Source of the DNA: an uncultured Clostridia bacterium
GTDB lineage: Bacteria; Bacillota; Clostridia; Oscillospirales; CAG-272
Assembly (NCBI GenBank): GCA_947627815.1
Contig: CANQXN010000016.1
Location: 1 to 18,761 of the forward strand
Length of the DNA stretch: 18,761 bases
Direction of reading: 5' to 3'
Position 1 is the first letter of the stretch. Each line of letters begins with the position of its first letter. Positions 1 through 7,059 of this stretch are shown one piece after another. Under the pieces are notes generated by a model, which was not told the DNA's origin, did not search any database, and saw only the letters and a list, made by a program, of their open reading frames with translations. A program made the translations under genes and the position numbers.

Positions 1-724
1 CGACCGGCGCTTTGCCTTCGCCGCCGCCGTGAGGGTGGTCGCAGGGGTTCATCACAGAACCGCGGACGGTGGGACGCACGCCTCTGTGGCGGGTCTTACC
101 GGCCTTGCCGTCGTGGACGGTGTCATGCTCGATATTGCCTACCTGACCGATGGTCGCTTTGCAGTCCAGGCGGATGTTGCGAAGCTCCCCGGAAGGCAGT
201 CTCACCAGTGCCATGCCGTTTTCCTTGGCCATGAGCTGCGCCTGCGCGCCGGCGGAACGGACAAGCTGTCCGCCTTTGCCGGGATACAGCTCGATGTTGT
301 GAACATAAATACCGACAGGAATGCGGTCGAAAGTCAGCGTGTTGCCCGGCTTGATATCCGCGGCCTGACCGGAGGTGATCACATCACCGACCGAAAGGCC
401 GGCCGGCGCCACGATATAGCTCTTGGTGCCGTCTTCATACTGAAGCAGGGCGATATACGCGGTGCGGTTGGGATCGTACTCGATGCCCACAACCGTGGCG
501 TTTTTGTCAAGCGCGTTGCGCTTGAAATCGATGATCCTGTATTTTCTTCTGTTGCCGCCGCCGTGATGACGCACGGTGATCTTGCCGGTGTTGTTCCGGC
601 CGGCGTTCTTCTTCAGAACGGTCAGCAGGCTTTTTTCCGGCGTCGTCTTGGTCACTTCGTCAAAGGACGGTACAGACATCTGTCTGCGGCCCGGCGTTGT
701 CGGCTTATAAATCTTTGTTGCCAT
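1..724 (-). CDS. rplB: 50S ribosomal protein L2, 5' part (runs off left edge)
   Basis: This encodes ribosomal protein L2, a primary 23S rRNA-binding protein needed for subunit association and the peptidyl transferase centre. The ATG at 722-724 follows the SD TAAGGAGG, and about 241 residues are visible before the window ends. The N-terminus begins MATKIYKPTTPGRRQM, and the frame continues through TVRHHGGGNRRKYR and a late MNPCDHPHGGGEGKAP stretch. That last stretch contains the conserved histidine region near the peptidyl transferase centre. The remaining roughly 30 C-terminal residues lie outside the window. The gene starts 15 nt after the rplW stop, the normal S10-operon position. Nothing is unusual in the visible part. 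Confidence 0.97.
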   Translation of the reverse strand, partial: MATKIYKPTTPGRRQMSVPSFDEVTKTTPEKSLLTVLKKNAGRNNTGKITVRHHGGGNRRKYRIIDFKRNALDKNATVVGIEYDPNRTAYIALLQYEDGTKSYIVAPAGLSVGDVITSGQAADIKPGNTLTFDRIPVGIYVHNIELYPGKGGQLVRSAGAQAQLMAKENGMALVRLPSGELRNIRLDCKATIGQVGNIEHDTVHDGKAGKTRHRGVRPTVRGSVMNPCDHPHGGGEGKAPV

Positions 725-739
725 CTTCCTGAGTCCTCC

Positions 740-1033
740 TTATCTCATGCCATCAAAGAACTCGATGGTCTTGGAAGCAGCGGTCAGCGTGACCACGGCT
801 TTTTTCCACTCGGATGTAAATCCGACGCTGACACCGCGTCTTTTGGGCTTTTTAGGAACGATCATGGTGTGAACGCTTTTCACCTTCACGCCGAAGACTT
901 CTTCCACCGCTTTCGCGATCTCAGGTTTGGTGGCGTCGCTTGCGACTTTGAAGGTATATTTCTTATGCTCGGTCCCATCCATGCTGGCTTCTGTGATGAT
1001 GGGGGCGAGAATGATGTCCTGCGGAGCTTTCAT
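740..1033 (-). CDS. rplW: 50S ribosomal protein L23
   Basis: This 97-residue protein is the normal size for L23, which binds 23S rRNA at the exit of the peptide tunnel and docks trigger factor and SRP. It begins MKAPQDIILAPIITEAS, contains YTFKVASDATKPEIAKAVEE followed by FGVKVKSVHTMIVPKKPKR, and ends in the typical short strand KTIEFFDGMR. The ATG overlaps the stop of rplD in an ATGA arrangement (1030-1033), which indicates translational coupling. It lies between rplD and rplB as in the standard S10 operon. Confidence 0.97.
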   Translation of the reverse strand: MKAPQDIILAPIITEASMDGTEHKKYTFKVASDATKPEIAKAVEEVFGVKVKSVHTMIVPKKPKRRGVSVGFTSEWKKAVVTLTAASKTIEFFDGMR

Positions 1034-1677
1034 TTCACATATACCTCCTCAAGCTTCTTCACGGCGTCCTCGGCCACGACCAGGGTCTGGCAATTCAGGA
1101 CATCGTAAACATTGATGGTGTTGGTCTGGGTGGTCTTGACCCCTTCGATGTTGTCAAAGCTCTTGACCACTTCGGCCGTATTGTCGGCGAGAACCACGAG
1201 AACCTTGCCCTTGGCGCCCACTGCGGAAAGCATGTTGACCATGCCCTTGGTGTTATACAGAGAACCGCTCTTGGGGTTGGCCACCGCCTGAATGGCATCC
1301 ACAACGATCATCTCGCTGTCCGCCACTTTCGCGGAAAGAGCGCTGAAAAGAGCCAGTCTCTTGGTTTTCTTGTTGAGATCCACACGGTAGGTTCTGGGCT
1401 TGGGGCCGAGAGCCACGCCGCCGTGTGTCCATTGCGGCGCGCGGGTGGAACCCTGTCTTGCACGGCCGGTTCCCTTCTGACGCCACGGCTTTTTGCCGCC
1501 GCCCGAAACCTCGGTGCGGGTAAGGGTGGACTGTGTACCCTGTCTCTGATTGAGGAGGTACGCTCTGACCGCCGCGTGGAGTACCGCCGCGTTAGGCTCC
1601 ACTCCGAAGACGCTGTCAGCCAGTTCCAGGTCGTGAACCGGTGCGCCCATCATATTGACAACTTTAATACTCGGCAT
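1030..1677 (-). CDS. rplD: 50S ribosomal protein L4
   Basis: L4 is an early-assembly 23S rRNA-binding protein whose long loop lines the peptide tunnel. In some bacteria it also represses its own operon. I chose the ATG at 1675-1677 (MPSIKVVNMMG, 215 aa), because AGGAGGAATTT sits just upstream of it. The more distal in-frame ATG at 1698 overlaps the rplC stop, and its first codons include that SD. The tunnel loop is recognisable (GGGKKPWRQKGTGRARQGS then APQWTHGGVALGPKPRTY). The C-terminal Rossmann-like half ends in KKLEEVYVK. Its stop overlaps the rplW start. Confidence 0.97.
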   Translation of the reverse strand: MPSIKVVNMMGAPVHDLELADSVFGVEPNAAVLHAAVRAYLLNQRQGTQSTLTRTEVSGGGKKPWRQKGTGRARQGSTRAPQWTHGGVALGPKPRTYRVDLNKKTKRLALFSALSAKVADSEMIVVDAIQAVANPKSGSLYNTKGMVNMLSAVGAKGKVLVVLADNTAEVVKSFDNIEGVKTTQTNTINVYDVLNCQTLVVAEDAVKKLEEVYVK

Positions 1678-1694
1678 CGTAAATTCCTCCTCAC

Positions 1695-2330
1695 TCATTT
1701 ATTCTTGACCGTATTGCGGATGAATACGATCCCGCCGCGCGCGCCCGGCACGGCGCCCTTCACGGCGATGATGTTCTTGTCGGCGTCAACTTTGGCGACT
1801 TCCAGGTTCAGCACCGTGACCTGTTCGTTGCCGTACTGGCCGGCCATGTGCTTGTTTTTGTAAACGCGGGAAGGCGTGGAGTTTGCGCCCATGGAGCCGA
1901 CTTCGCGATGGATCGGACCCGTACCGTGCGTCATGCGCAGGATGTGGTTGCCCCATCTCTTGACAGCGCCCGTGAAACCGTGACCTTTGGTGATTCCGGT
2001 GATGTCGACCTTTTCACCTGCGGCAAAGATATCCGCAGTGACGGTATCGCCAATTTTGCATCCGGAAATGTCCTCAAGTCTGAATTCCTTCAGGTGCTTT
2101 TTGACTTCAGTGCCGGCCTTTTTGAAATGTCCCGCCTGCGGCTTGGTTGCTTTCTTGGCCGCGACAGTGACAAAGCCCAACTGAACGGCTTCATAACCGT
2201 CAGTCTCTTTGGTTTTAATCTGGGTGACAGCGCAGGGGCCGGCTTCAATCACGGTAACCGGCACGACATTGCCGTTGGCATCGAAAATCTGTGTCATTCC
2301 GACCTTTTTCCCGATAATGCCTTTTTTCAT
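1695..2330 (-). CDS. rplC: 50S ribosomal protein L3
   Basis: This is a 211-residue L3, one of the two proteins that initiate large-subunit assembly. It opens MKKGIIGKKVGMTQIFDANG, and the extended loop that reaches toward the peptidyl transferase centre contains HGFTGAVKRWG, GSMGANSTPSRVYKNKHMAG and GNEQVTVLNLEV. The ATG at 2328-2330 is preceded by CAGGAGGAAATTT. The 66-nt gap after rpsJ contains a small perfect hairpin (GTTGGC-ACA-GCCAAC on the minus strand, 2357-2371), too weak and U-poor for a terminator. The gene is co-transcribed with its neighbours; rplD starts 17 nt after its stop. Confidence 0.97.
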   Translation of the reverse strand: MKKGIIGKKVGMTQIFDANGNVVPVTVIEAGPCAVTQIKTKETDGYEAVQLGFVTVAAKKATKPQAGHFKKAGTEVKKHLKEFRLEDISGCKIGDTVTADIFAAGEKVDITGITKGHGFTGAVKRWGNHILRMTHGTGPIHREVGSMGANSTPSRVYKNKHMAGQYGNEQVTVLNLEVAKVDADKNIIAVKGAVPGARGGIVFIRNTVKNK

Positions 2331-2396
2331 TGGAAATTTCCTCCTGTTAGTTATTGGTTGGCTGTGCCAACATGACTATAAAACTTTTTCCGCCCG

Positions 2397-2717
2397 TCAA
2401 GATTTGACTTCGATGCTTACGCCGGCGGGAAGCTCAAGAGACATAATGGCTTCGGTCGCTGCGGGGGACAGCTGCTTTAAGTCAATCAGTCTCTTGTGGG
2501 TTCTGGTTTCAAATTGTTCACGGCTGTCCTTGTATTTATGGACGGCGCGAAGGATCGTGACCACCTCTTTATCGGTGGGAAGCGGGATCGGGCCGCACAC
2601 AACGGCGCCTTTGTCCTTGGCGCATTTGACGATCTTCTCCGCAGCCACATCGATCATGGCATGATCGTAGCTCTTCAATTTGATTCTGACGACACCTTTG
2701 GTATCTTTGTTTGCCAC
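2397..2717 (-). CDS. rpsJ: 30S ribosomal protein S10
   Basis: S10 is a 30S head protein and, as NusE, part of the transcription antitermination complex. This copy has 106 residues, and the sequence VVRIKLKSYDHAMIDVAAEK is the canonical N-terminal fold. HKRLIDLKQLSPAATEAIMS and the ending LPAGVSIEVK are also typical. The start codon is GTG (2715-2717), placed correctly behind AAGAAGGAGG, and no usable ATG lies nearby. It is the first gene of the S10 operon and follows a leader of about 350 nt from the promoter at 3079-3107. Confidence 0.96.
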   Translation of the reverse strand: MANKDTKGVVRIKLKSYDHAMIDVAAEKIVKCAKDKGAVVCGPIPLPTDKEVVTILRAVHKYKDSREQFETRTHKRLIDLKQLSPAATEAIMSLELPAGVSIEVKS

Positions 2718-3072
2718 TTGATTTTTCCTCCTTCTTTTGATATAGACTTGATCAGCAAGAACAGGGGATCCGGGCCGCTACCGCCCGGGAACCTGTCCGA
2801 CACAGGCGCCGCAACCGGTGAAATCCGATGTAGGCAAGGCCGCTTGAAACGGCCGTTTTTGTCGAACACGCTTCCGTGTGTTTCCTGCCCATCCTCGAGA
2901 AAACCGAATCCCTTGCGATTCAACCCCGACCGCAAAAGATCCGGACCACGACGCGGGCTGTTTCACCCCGACCCGTCTTCGCCCGATTGACACGGACATA
3001 CTCCGGCAAAATTCCCCGAAAATAGCGGGTGAAACGCTCTTTCCGGCAACCTTTGCCTTCAACGCATCAAGC
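2718..3072 (-). promoter_or_regulatory. Long structured 5' leader of the S10 operon (candidate regulatory RNA)
   Basis: About 355 nt separate the predicted transcription start from the rpsJ GTG, and I see no gene in them. In RNA sense, CCUGU (2802-2806) can pair with ACAGG (2792-2796) as a small hairpin. The same ACAGG can instead pair with CCUGU (2761-2765), enclosing a CCGGGC/GCCCGG stem (2783-2788 with 2770-2775). These two folds exclude each other. A 9-base complementarity joins 3027-3035 with 2960-2968. Smaller stems include ACACG/CGUGU and GGCCG/CGGCC near 2838-2880. The last hairpin has no U-run, so any control would act on translation or on Rho or pausing, not on an intrinsic terminator. 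The leader may be an r-protein autoregulatory element; its family is not recognised. Confidence 0.5.
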
Positions 3073-3078
3073 TTTGGA

Positions 3079-3107
3079 ATTATACCATATTTATGATTTG
3101 TTTGCAA
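3079..3107 (-). promoter_or_regulatory. Sigma-A-type promoter of the S10 operon
   Basis: On the minus strand, -35 TTGCAA (3102-3107) and a perfect -10 TATAAT (3079-3084) are 17 bp apart. This puts the start near 3072. It is the only good promoter found upstream of rpsJ. Confidence 0.75.
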
Positions 3108-3325
3108 GAGCTTTCAAAAAAATAAATGTGAATTTTTTGTAAAGTTTTCATTTTCCTGCCAACCTCAAAATGGCATCGCATTTTTACTATTGTTTTTCGT
3201 TTTTATCATAACTTCCCACCATCGGATCGGCAAAGCGGGCGATGCGGTTTTTCTTTGTTTTCAAAACTTCCCTTCTCTTAGGCGAAGCGCCGGTTTTGAG
3301 AGGTCAGTCTTTTTGCCAAATGGTA

Positions 3326-3360
3326 ATTTTTTACATATTTTGGCATAATATGTAAAAAAT
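3326..3360. repeat. 13-bp inverted repeat upstream of the abrB-like promoter
   Basis: Perfect arms ATTTTTTACATAT (3326-3338) and ATATGTAAAAAAT (3348-3360) flank a 9-nt centre. Part of that centre, TTTGGCA (3339-3345), is complementary to TGCCAAA at 3314-3320. The repeat lies 12 bp upstream of the -35 box of the abrB-like gene and is not part of its predicted transcript. A DNA role (operator or A/T-rich upstream element) is therefore more likely than an RNA role. It sits in the otherwise gene-free 3108-3443 interval. Confidence 0.6.
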
Positions 3361-3369
3361 CGACAAAAG
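3360..3369 (-). promoter_or_regulatory. Candidate Spo0A box next to the abrB-like promoter
   Basis: The minus strand reads TTTTGTCGAT, one base off the TGTCGAA core of the 0A box. It abuts the -35 region of the AbrB-family gene. In Bacillus subtilis, Spo0A~P represses abrB through such boxes; that role here is inference from one short match. Confidence 0.3.
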
Positions 3370-3372
3370 CGC

Positions 3373-3401
3373 TTGACATTCGCCTTTTTCCGTGATATAA
3401 T
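3373..3401 (+). promoter_or_regulatory. Consensus sigma-A promoter of the abrB-like gene
   Basis: A perfect TTGACA (3373-3378) and a perfect TATAAT (3396-3401) are separated by 17 bp. The start would be near 3408, giving a leader of about 35 nt. Such a strong promoter suggests that expression is controlled by a repressor. Confidence 0.9.
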
Positions 3402-3443
3402 GAGTGCATCCACGGGGCGCGCCCCGCGAAGGGAGGTAACTGT

Positions 3444-3689
3444 TTGAAATCAACGGGTATCATAAGACAAATCGACCATTTGGGAAGAATTGTTATTCCC
3501 AAAGAACTGCGCGACAATTTGGGGATCAACGAAAAAGATTTCTTGGAAATATATGTCGACGGTGAAAACATTATCTTAGGCAAACACAACTACTCCTGCA
3601 TTTTTTGCGGAAGCGAGGATAACATTACCTTCTTCAAGGAAAAACAGCTCTGCGAGCAATGCCTTGCCGAGCTGACAGCCCGCACTTGA
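3444..3689 (+). CDS. AbrB/SpoVT-family transition-state regulator with Cys4 zinc tail
   Basis: This is an 81-residue DNA-binding regulator of the AbrB (swapped-hairpin) family. Residues 3-46 form the AbrB domain, with the hallmark GRIVIPKELRDNLGI at 14-28. Residues 52-73 carry C52-x2-C55 and C70-x2-C73, a probable zinc-binding knuckle seen in many clostridial AbrB relatives. The start is TTG (3444-3446) behind a strong GGGAGGT six bases away, which encodes an N-terminus MKSTGIIRQIDHLG typical of the family. The gene is monocistronic, with its own consensus promoter and a downstream hairpin. Proteins of this type usually control the change from growth to sporulation. Its targets cannot be told from sequence. 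Confidence 0.9.
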   Translation: MKSTGIIRQIDHLGRIVIPKELRDNLGINEKDFLEIYVDGENIILGKHNYSCIFCGSEDNITFFKEKQLCEQCLAELTART

Positions 3690-3699
3690 CAGCATTGGT

Positions 3700-3745
3700 A
3701 TACCCGCGCGGCGCCTTTGGCACCGCGCGGGTATTTGATCTTTTG
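3700..3745 (+). terminator. Terminator after the abrB-like gene
   Basis: A 12-bp perfect GC-rich stem (3700-3711 with 3723-3734) has an 11-nt loop and is followed by TTGATCTTTT. The U-tract is interrupted, so it is strong as a stem but moderate as a terminator. It lies between two convergent genes and may also slow transcription arriving from the right. Confidence 0.65.
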
Positions 3746-3798
3746 AGGCAAAGAGCGATTGGCGCGTCCTTCCCTTTGGGGCGGGCGGCGATTCCTCT

Positions 3799-6700
3799 TT
3801 ATTTTTTGCCCTTCTTTTGGGTCTTTCCTTCCTTTTTCTTTTTCTTCCTGTGGCGGTTGCGGAGGAAAAGGGAGGAAATCAGCAAAATCGGCAGGAGCCA
3901 GAAGAGATGGAACAGGCCGATGCCGTAACCAGAGAAGAACACCTGACTGTCAAGATAGAGGGAAAGCACCACAATCGCAAGACCGGAAAACAGAGAGGCG
4001 CCTGCCAAAACGATACCGATCTTGCGGACATAATCGCTTTTACTGCAGAGTACCAGCGCATTCATCAGCGAGCGGGTATTGCCGGAAGAGATTACATTGC
4101 CCGGCAAATGCTTGCGCATACGCAGGCGTTCGCGGTCATCCCCGGCCTTGATCAGCTTGACAGGGCAATCGGGATCCCCGATAAGAGCGGCAAGAAACGC
4201 GGGCGTCAGGTTGGGATCCATCGTCCGCACCGCCGCGTAAAGACCGGCATCCGCTAAATACTGCAAAGAAGCCTTCATATCGGGGTCGAGTTGGTAGTTA
4301 AAATCCAGCCGTCCCAACACCACGCCGTTTACCGAGGTAAACAGCTGGCTGTCAAGCCCCGGTTCATAGGTATAGTCGGTCGGGAAAAGGGCGCCGAATG
4401 CCTCCATAAAGCGGTAGCTGCCGGTAAGCACTTCTTCTCCGGCGATGATCGCCTCGATTCCGTCGTCGTAGACATTGGCAATCCGAATGCCGCCCGCCGG
4501 CATTTTCACATCGCCGGCGCGGAGCAAAACCGTCCCCACGGGAGAATTGATCTCGTCAAAAATGAGAGCGGTATCGTTCATCAGGGCTTCGATTCTGCGT
4601 TCATCAAACAGGGTGATGTTCACCAAAGCGATATGGGAGGGCGGGAACAAGTCGGCGTCGGAAAAGCTCATGACACCGCCCGCGGCATATTCTTCCACCG
4701 CCGCCTCGCCGATAAAGGCCGCTTTTTCCTCGCCTGCGGCCGCCTGCGCCCAGAGAAGCGGAATCTCGTAAAGCAAAGACGAGGACAGCGGCAAGGTATA
4801 GAGGAGGGAGAGCGACGCATAGGAAAACGACGAAGGCAGCGATTTTCCGCCGGCATAACCAAGCAGGAAAATGCCCACCGCGCCCGCCAGCGAAAGCGGC
4901 AGGAAAAAGAGAATGGCCAGCTTGCTTTGGGAAAGGGTGTTGGTCGCTTTAAAATAATCGCTGACAAAAAGCGTCCGTTTGACCGAAAAATAGCCGGCGC
5001 TGTTCGAAAGATACGGTCCGAACACCGCGTTCTCTTTGGCCGCCTGTTCCGCCGACAGAGGCGCGACCACGCGTTTGGGGGTGTCAGCGATCAGGACAAA
5101 GAAAGCTCTGGCTTCCCGCGCCACGCGCAAAATGGTGCCGCCTTTGAAAAGGAGCGCGCCGAGACAGAAAGCAAACCCCAATAAAACGGCGGTCGTTTCT
5201 TTTTGAAAAGACACGGAAAGATAATATGCCAAGGGAGAAAGAATCATAAAGGGGAGAAAGCTCTCGGGGATCGGATGACCGTGGAAAAGGAGAATCACGC
5301 CGTCGGTCAGCTCCCGGATCAGGCAGAACGACGCCCCGAGGATCAAGAGAACAGAGACAATCATGGTAAAGGCGGGATGCGCTTCCGGGCTGAACAGCGT
5401 GACCCCGATCAAGGGGAGGCTTTCGGTCGCAAAGGCGACGACCGTCAAAAGCAGCAGCACGCCCAGCCGCATAATCTCGCTGGACATCTGTTTCCGATAG
5501 CCTTTTTTGATATACTCCTTTTGCGACGGGGCGGTATATTCCCCGTTTTTCTTTTTGCTGGGCAGAATATAGCGTTTTTTGTTTTTCTCAAGTTTGCGAA
5601 CCGGCGGCTCGGGTTCCTCAATGGGCGTCGTCGCGCCCCGTCCTCTCTTTTTGGGCGCTACATTGCTGTCGAGACTGACAAGGCCAAACGCGTTGGAAAG
5701 ATCGTAATCCGGAAGCCCGTCATCATCGGCAGGCGGCACAGGATCCGGCGCCTCCCACGGCTCGTCTTCGCCGTCTTCCCCGTTTTCTTTGTCTTCCCCG
5801 TTTTCCTCCGGCAGGATAAGATCGTCTGGCATGTCGGATGCTTCGATCTCGTCCGGCTCGTCAAGTTCGCCAAGCTCTTCGATTTCGTCAAGTTCCTCGC
5901 GTTCCTCGAGTGCATCAAGTTCTTTGAGTTCGTCAAGTTCCTTGCGTTCCTCGAGTGCATCAAGTTCTTCGAGTTCGTCAAGTTCCTCGGTTTCGGTAAG
6001 CTCTTCAGTTTCGACCGGCTCTTCGGGTTCGATCGGCTCTTCGGGTTCGGCAGGCTCTTCTTTTTTTGTAATCTCCGGCCAATCCAAATGTAAATAAAGC
6101 TGCGGCTCCTCGTCGGCGTCGGCCGCCTCTGTTTCCTGCTCCCCGTCCTCTTCGCCGGTCGGAATCTCCTTTTCGGAAACATCGGCGATTTTATTTTCTA
6201 CATTATTATATAGGCGCGTATCCGGCTCCTCTTCGGCGGGGAGAGAAGCGTCACCGTCAGCTTCGATGCCGGCGGGCGGATCGTCCGCCTCTTCTGCCGG
6301 CTGTGCCAAGCCGCGCTCCTCGATATACTGTTGGCGGATCGCCTCATAGAGCGGATCGGCCGGCGCCGGATCGTCTTGCGCCGGGCTGTCTTCGTTTGCG
6401 GAGACTTCCGGAAGACCGTCTTCCCCCGTCCCGTCGGCTTGGTCGGAAACATCTTCCGCAACGGCGGGGGAGATTTCGGCATCCTCCGCTTTTTCTTCTT
6501 CGGGGATAGGCGCCGTGTCTTCCTCGGGGGCAGCCGCCGCATCTTCCTCAGGCGTGAGAGCCGCGCCGTCATCGGGCGCCGGCGCTTCTTCGTTCTGCTC
6601 CGGCGATGCCATCTTCGGCGACGCTTGCTCCGGCGATGCCGGAGCGGGCGACTCTAAGTTGCGCCCGATCATATTATAATTGAGATAATCGGCTTCGATC

Positions 6701-6996
6701 GGACGGTCGTCAAAATCAAAATCGTCCAGATCATCAGCCGCCGGTTCTTCCCGGTCGGCGGGCGCGGTCAAGGTCGGGTCTTGTATGCCATCCGCATGAA
6801 CCATCCGCAGCTGTTCCAGCAACTGATCCACCGGCGCATCGGTCGTTTCCTCTTGACCGGCGCCTTGGGATTGTTCCCGCGCCGCCCCATCCGCCGCCGG
6901 GTGTGGGGCTTTGCCTTCTCCCTGCTCTTCCCACTGGCTTTTCAGCCGAGAGAGCAGTTCGTCCTCCGACATCGGCTCCTTGTCCCGATATGTCAT
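3799..6996 (-). CDS. Large membrane protein: probable degenerate P-type ATPase with acidic N-terminal region
   Basis: I chose the ATG at 6994-6996 (MTYRDKEPMSEDELL; 1065 aa) because AAAGGAGGG lies 7 nt upstream; the open frame extends 7 codons further. Residues 1-440 are very acidic, low-complexity and probably disordered, with 15-residue repeats rich in EL/DEL near 312-386. A basic stretch (about 450-508) precedes eight predicted membrane helices at about 511-532, 543-560, 579-597, 601-617, 693-713, 721-745, 993-1015 and 1022-1045. Soluble parts lie at 618-690 and 750-990, which is the topology of P1B-type ATPases. Helix 6 has LPLSSS (P736) where CPC stands. M776-S-F-S-D780 occupies the FDKTGT position at nearly exact spacing, so the phosphorylated Asp aligns with Ser779. 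NYQLDPD (900-906) and RTMDPNLT (924-931) parallel the DPLRP and TGDNP regions. No TGES or GDGxND is visible. I infer a catalytically dead pump with a regulatory or scaffold role. It lies 63 nt downstream of rlmB and is probably co-transcribed. Confidence 0.75.
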   Translation of the reverse strand: MTYRDKEPMSEDELLSRLKSQWEEQGEGKAPHPAADGAAREQSQGAGQEETTDAPVDQLLEQLRMVHADGIQDPTLTAPADREEPAADDLDDFDFDDRPIEADYLNYNMIGRNLESPAPASPEQASPKMASPEQNEEAPAPDDGAALTPEEDAAAAPEEDTAPIPEEEKAEDAEISPAVAEDVSDQADGTGEDGLPEVSANEDSPAQDDPAPADPLYEAIRQQYIEERGLAQPAEEADDPPAGIEADGDASLPAEEEPDTRLYNNVENKIADVSEKEIPTGEEDGEQETEAADADEEPQLYLHLDWPEITKKEEPAEPEEPIEPEEPVETEELTETEELDELEELDALEERKELDELKELDALEEREELDEIEELGELDEPDEIEASDMPDDLILPEENGEDKENGEDGEDEPWEAPDPVPPADDDGLPDYDLSNAFGLVSLDSNVAPKKRGRGATTPIEEPEPPVRKLEKNKKRYILPSKKKNGEYTAPSQKEYIKKGYRKQMSSEIMRLGVLLLLTVVAFATESLPLIGVTLFSPEAHPAFTMIVSVLLILGASFCLIRELTDGVILLFHGHPIPESFLPFMILSPLAYYLSVSFQKETTAVLLGFAFCLGALLFKGGTILRVAREARAFFVLIADTPKRVVAPLSAEQAAKENAVFGPYLSNSAGYFSVKRTLFVSDYFKATNTLSQSKLAILFFLPLSLAGAVGIFLLGYAGGKSLPSSFSYASLSLLYTLPLSSSLLYEIPLLWAQAAAGEEKAAFIGEAAVEEYAAGGVMSFSDADLFPPSHIALVNITLFDERRIEALMNDTALIFDEINSPVGTVLLRAGDVKMPAGGIRIANVYDDGIEAIIAGEEVLTGSYRFMEAFGALFPTDYTYEPGLDSQLFTSVNGVVLGRLDFNYQLDPDMKASLQYLADAGLYAAVRTMDPNLTPAFLAALIGDPDCPVKLIKAGDDRERLRMRKHLPGNVISSGNTRSLMNALVLCSKSDYVRKIGIVLAGASLFSGLAIVVLSLYLDSQVFFSGYGIGLFHLFWLLPILLISSLFLRNRHRKKKKKEGKTQKKGKK
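5887..5976 (-). repeat. Two tandem 45-bp repeats in the acidic coding region
   Basis: Positions 5887-5931 and 5932-5976 are 45-bp copies differing at only a few bases, and a more diverged third unit follows from 5977. Each encodes a 15-residue unit of the type ELDELxELDALEERx. The high DNA identity points to recent slippage or duplication inside the gene. Confidence 0.85.
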
Positions 6997-7059
6997 GCGC
7001 GTCCCTCCTTTTCCCAAATCCTGTCTTTTGCTTCAAACTTTTGCGTCAAAACGGGCGAT

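Noticed and set aside
29..1108. A 359-codon open frame on the plus strand across the ribosomal genes
   Set aside because: It is fully antisense to rplB, rplW and rplD, which are unmistakable.
2761..2796. Large hairpin before rpsJ as an intrinsic terminator
   Set aside because: The stem is good but no U-run follows, so it was kept as a leader structure and not as a terminator.
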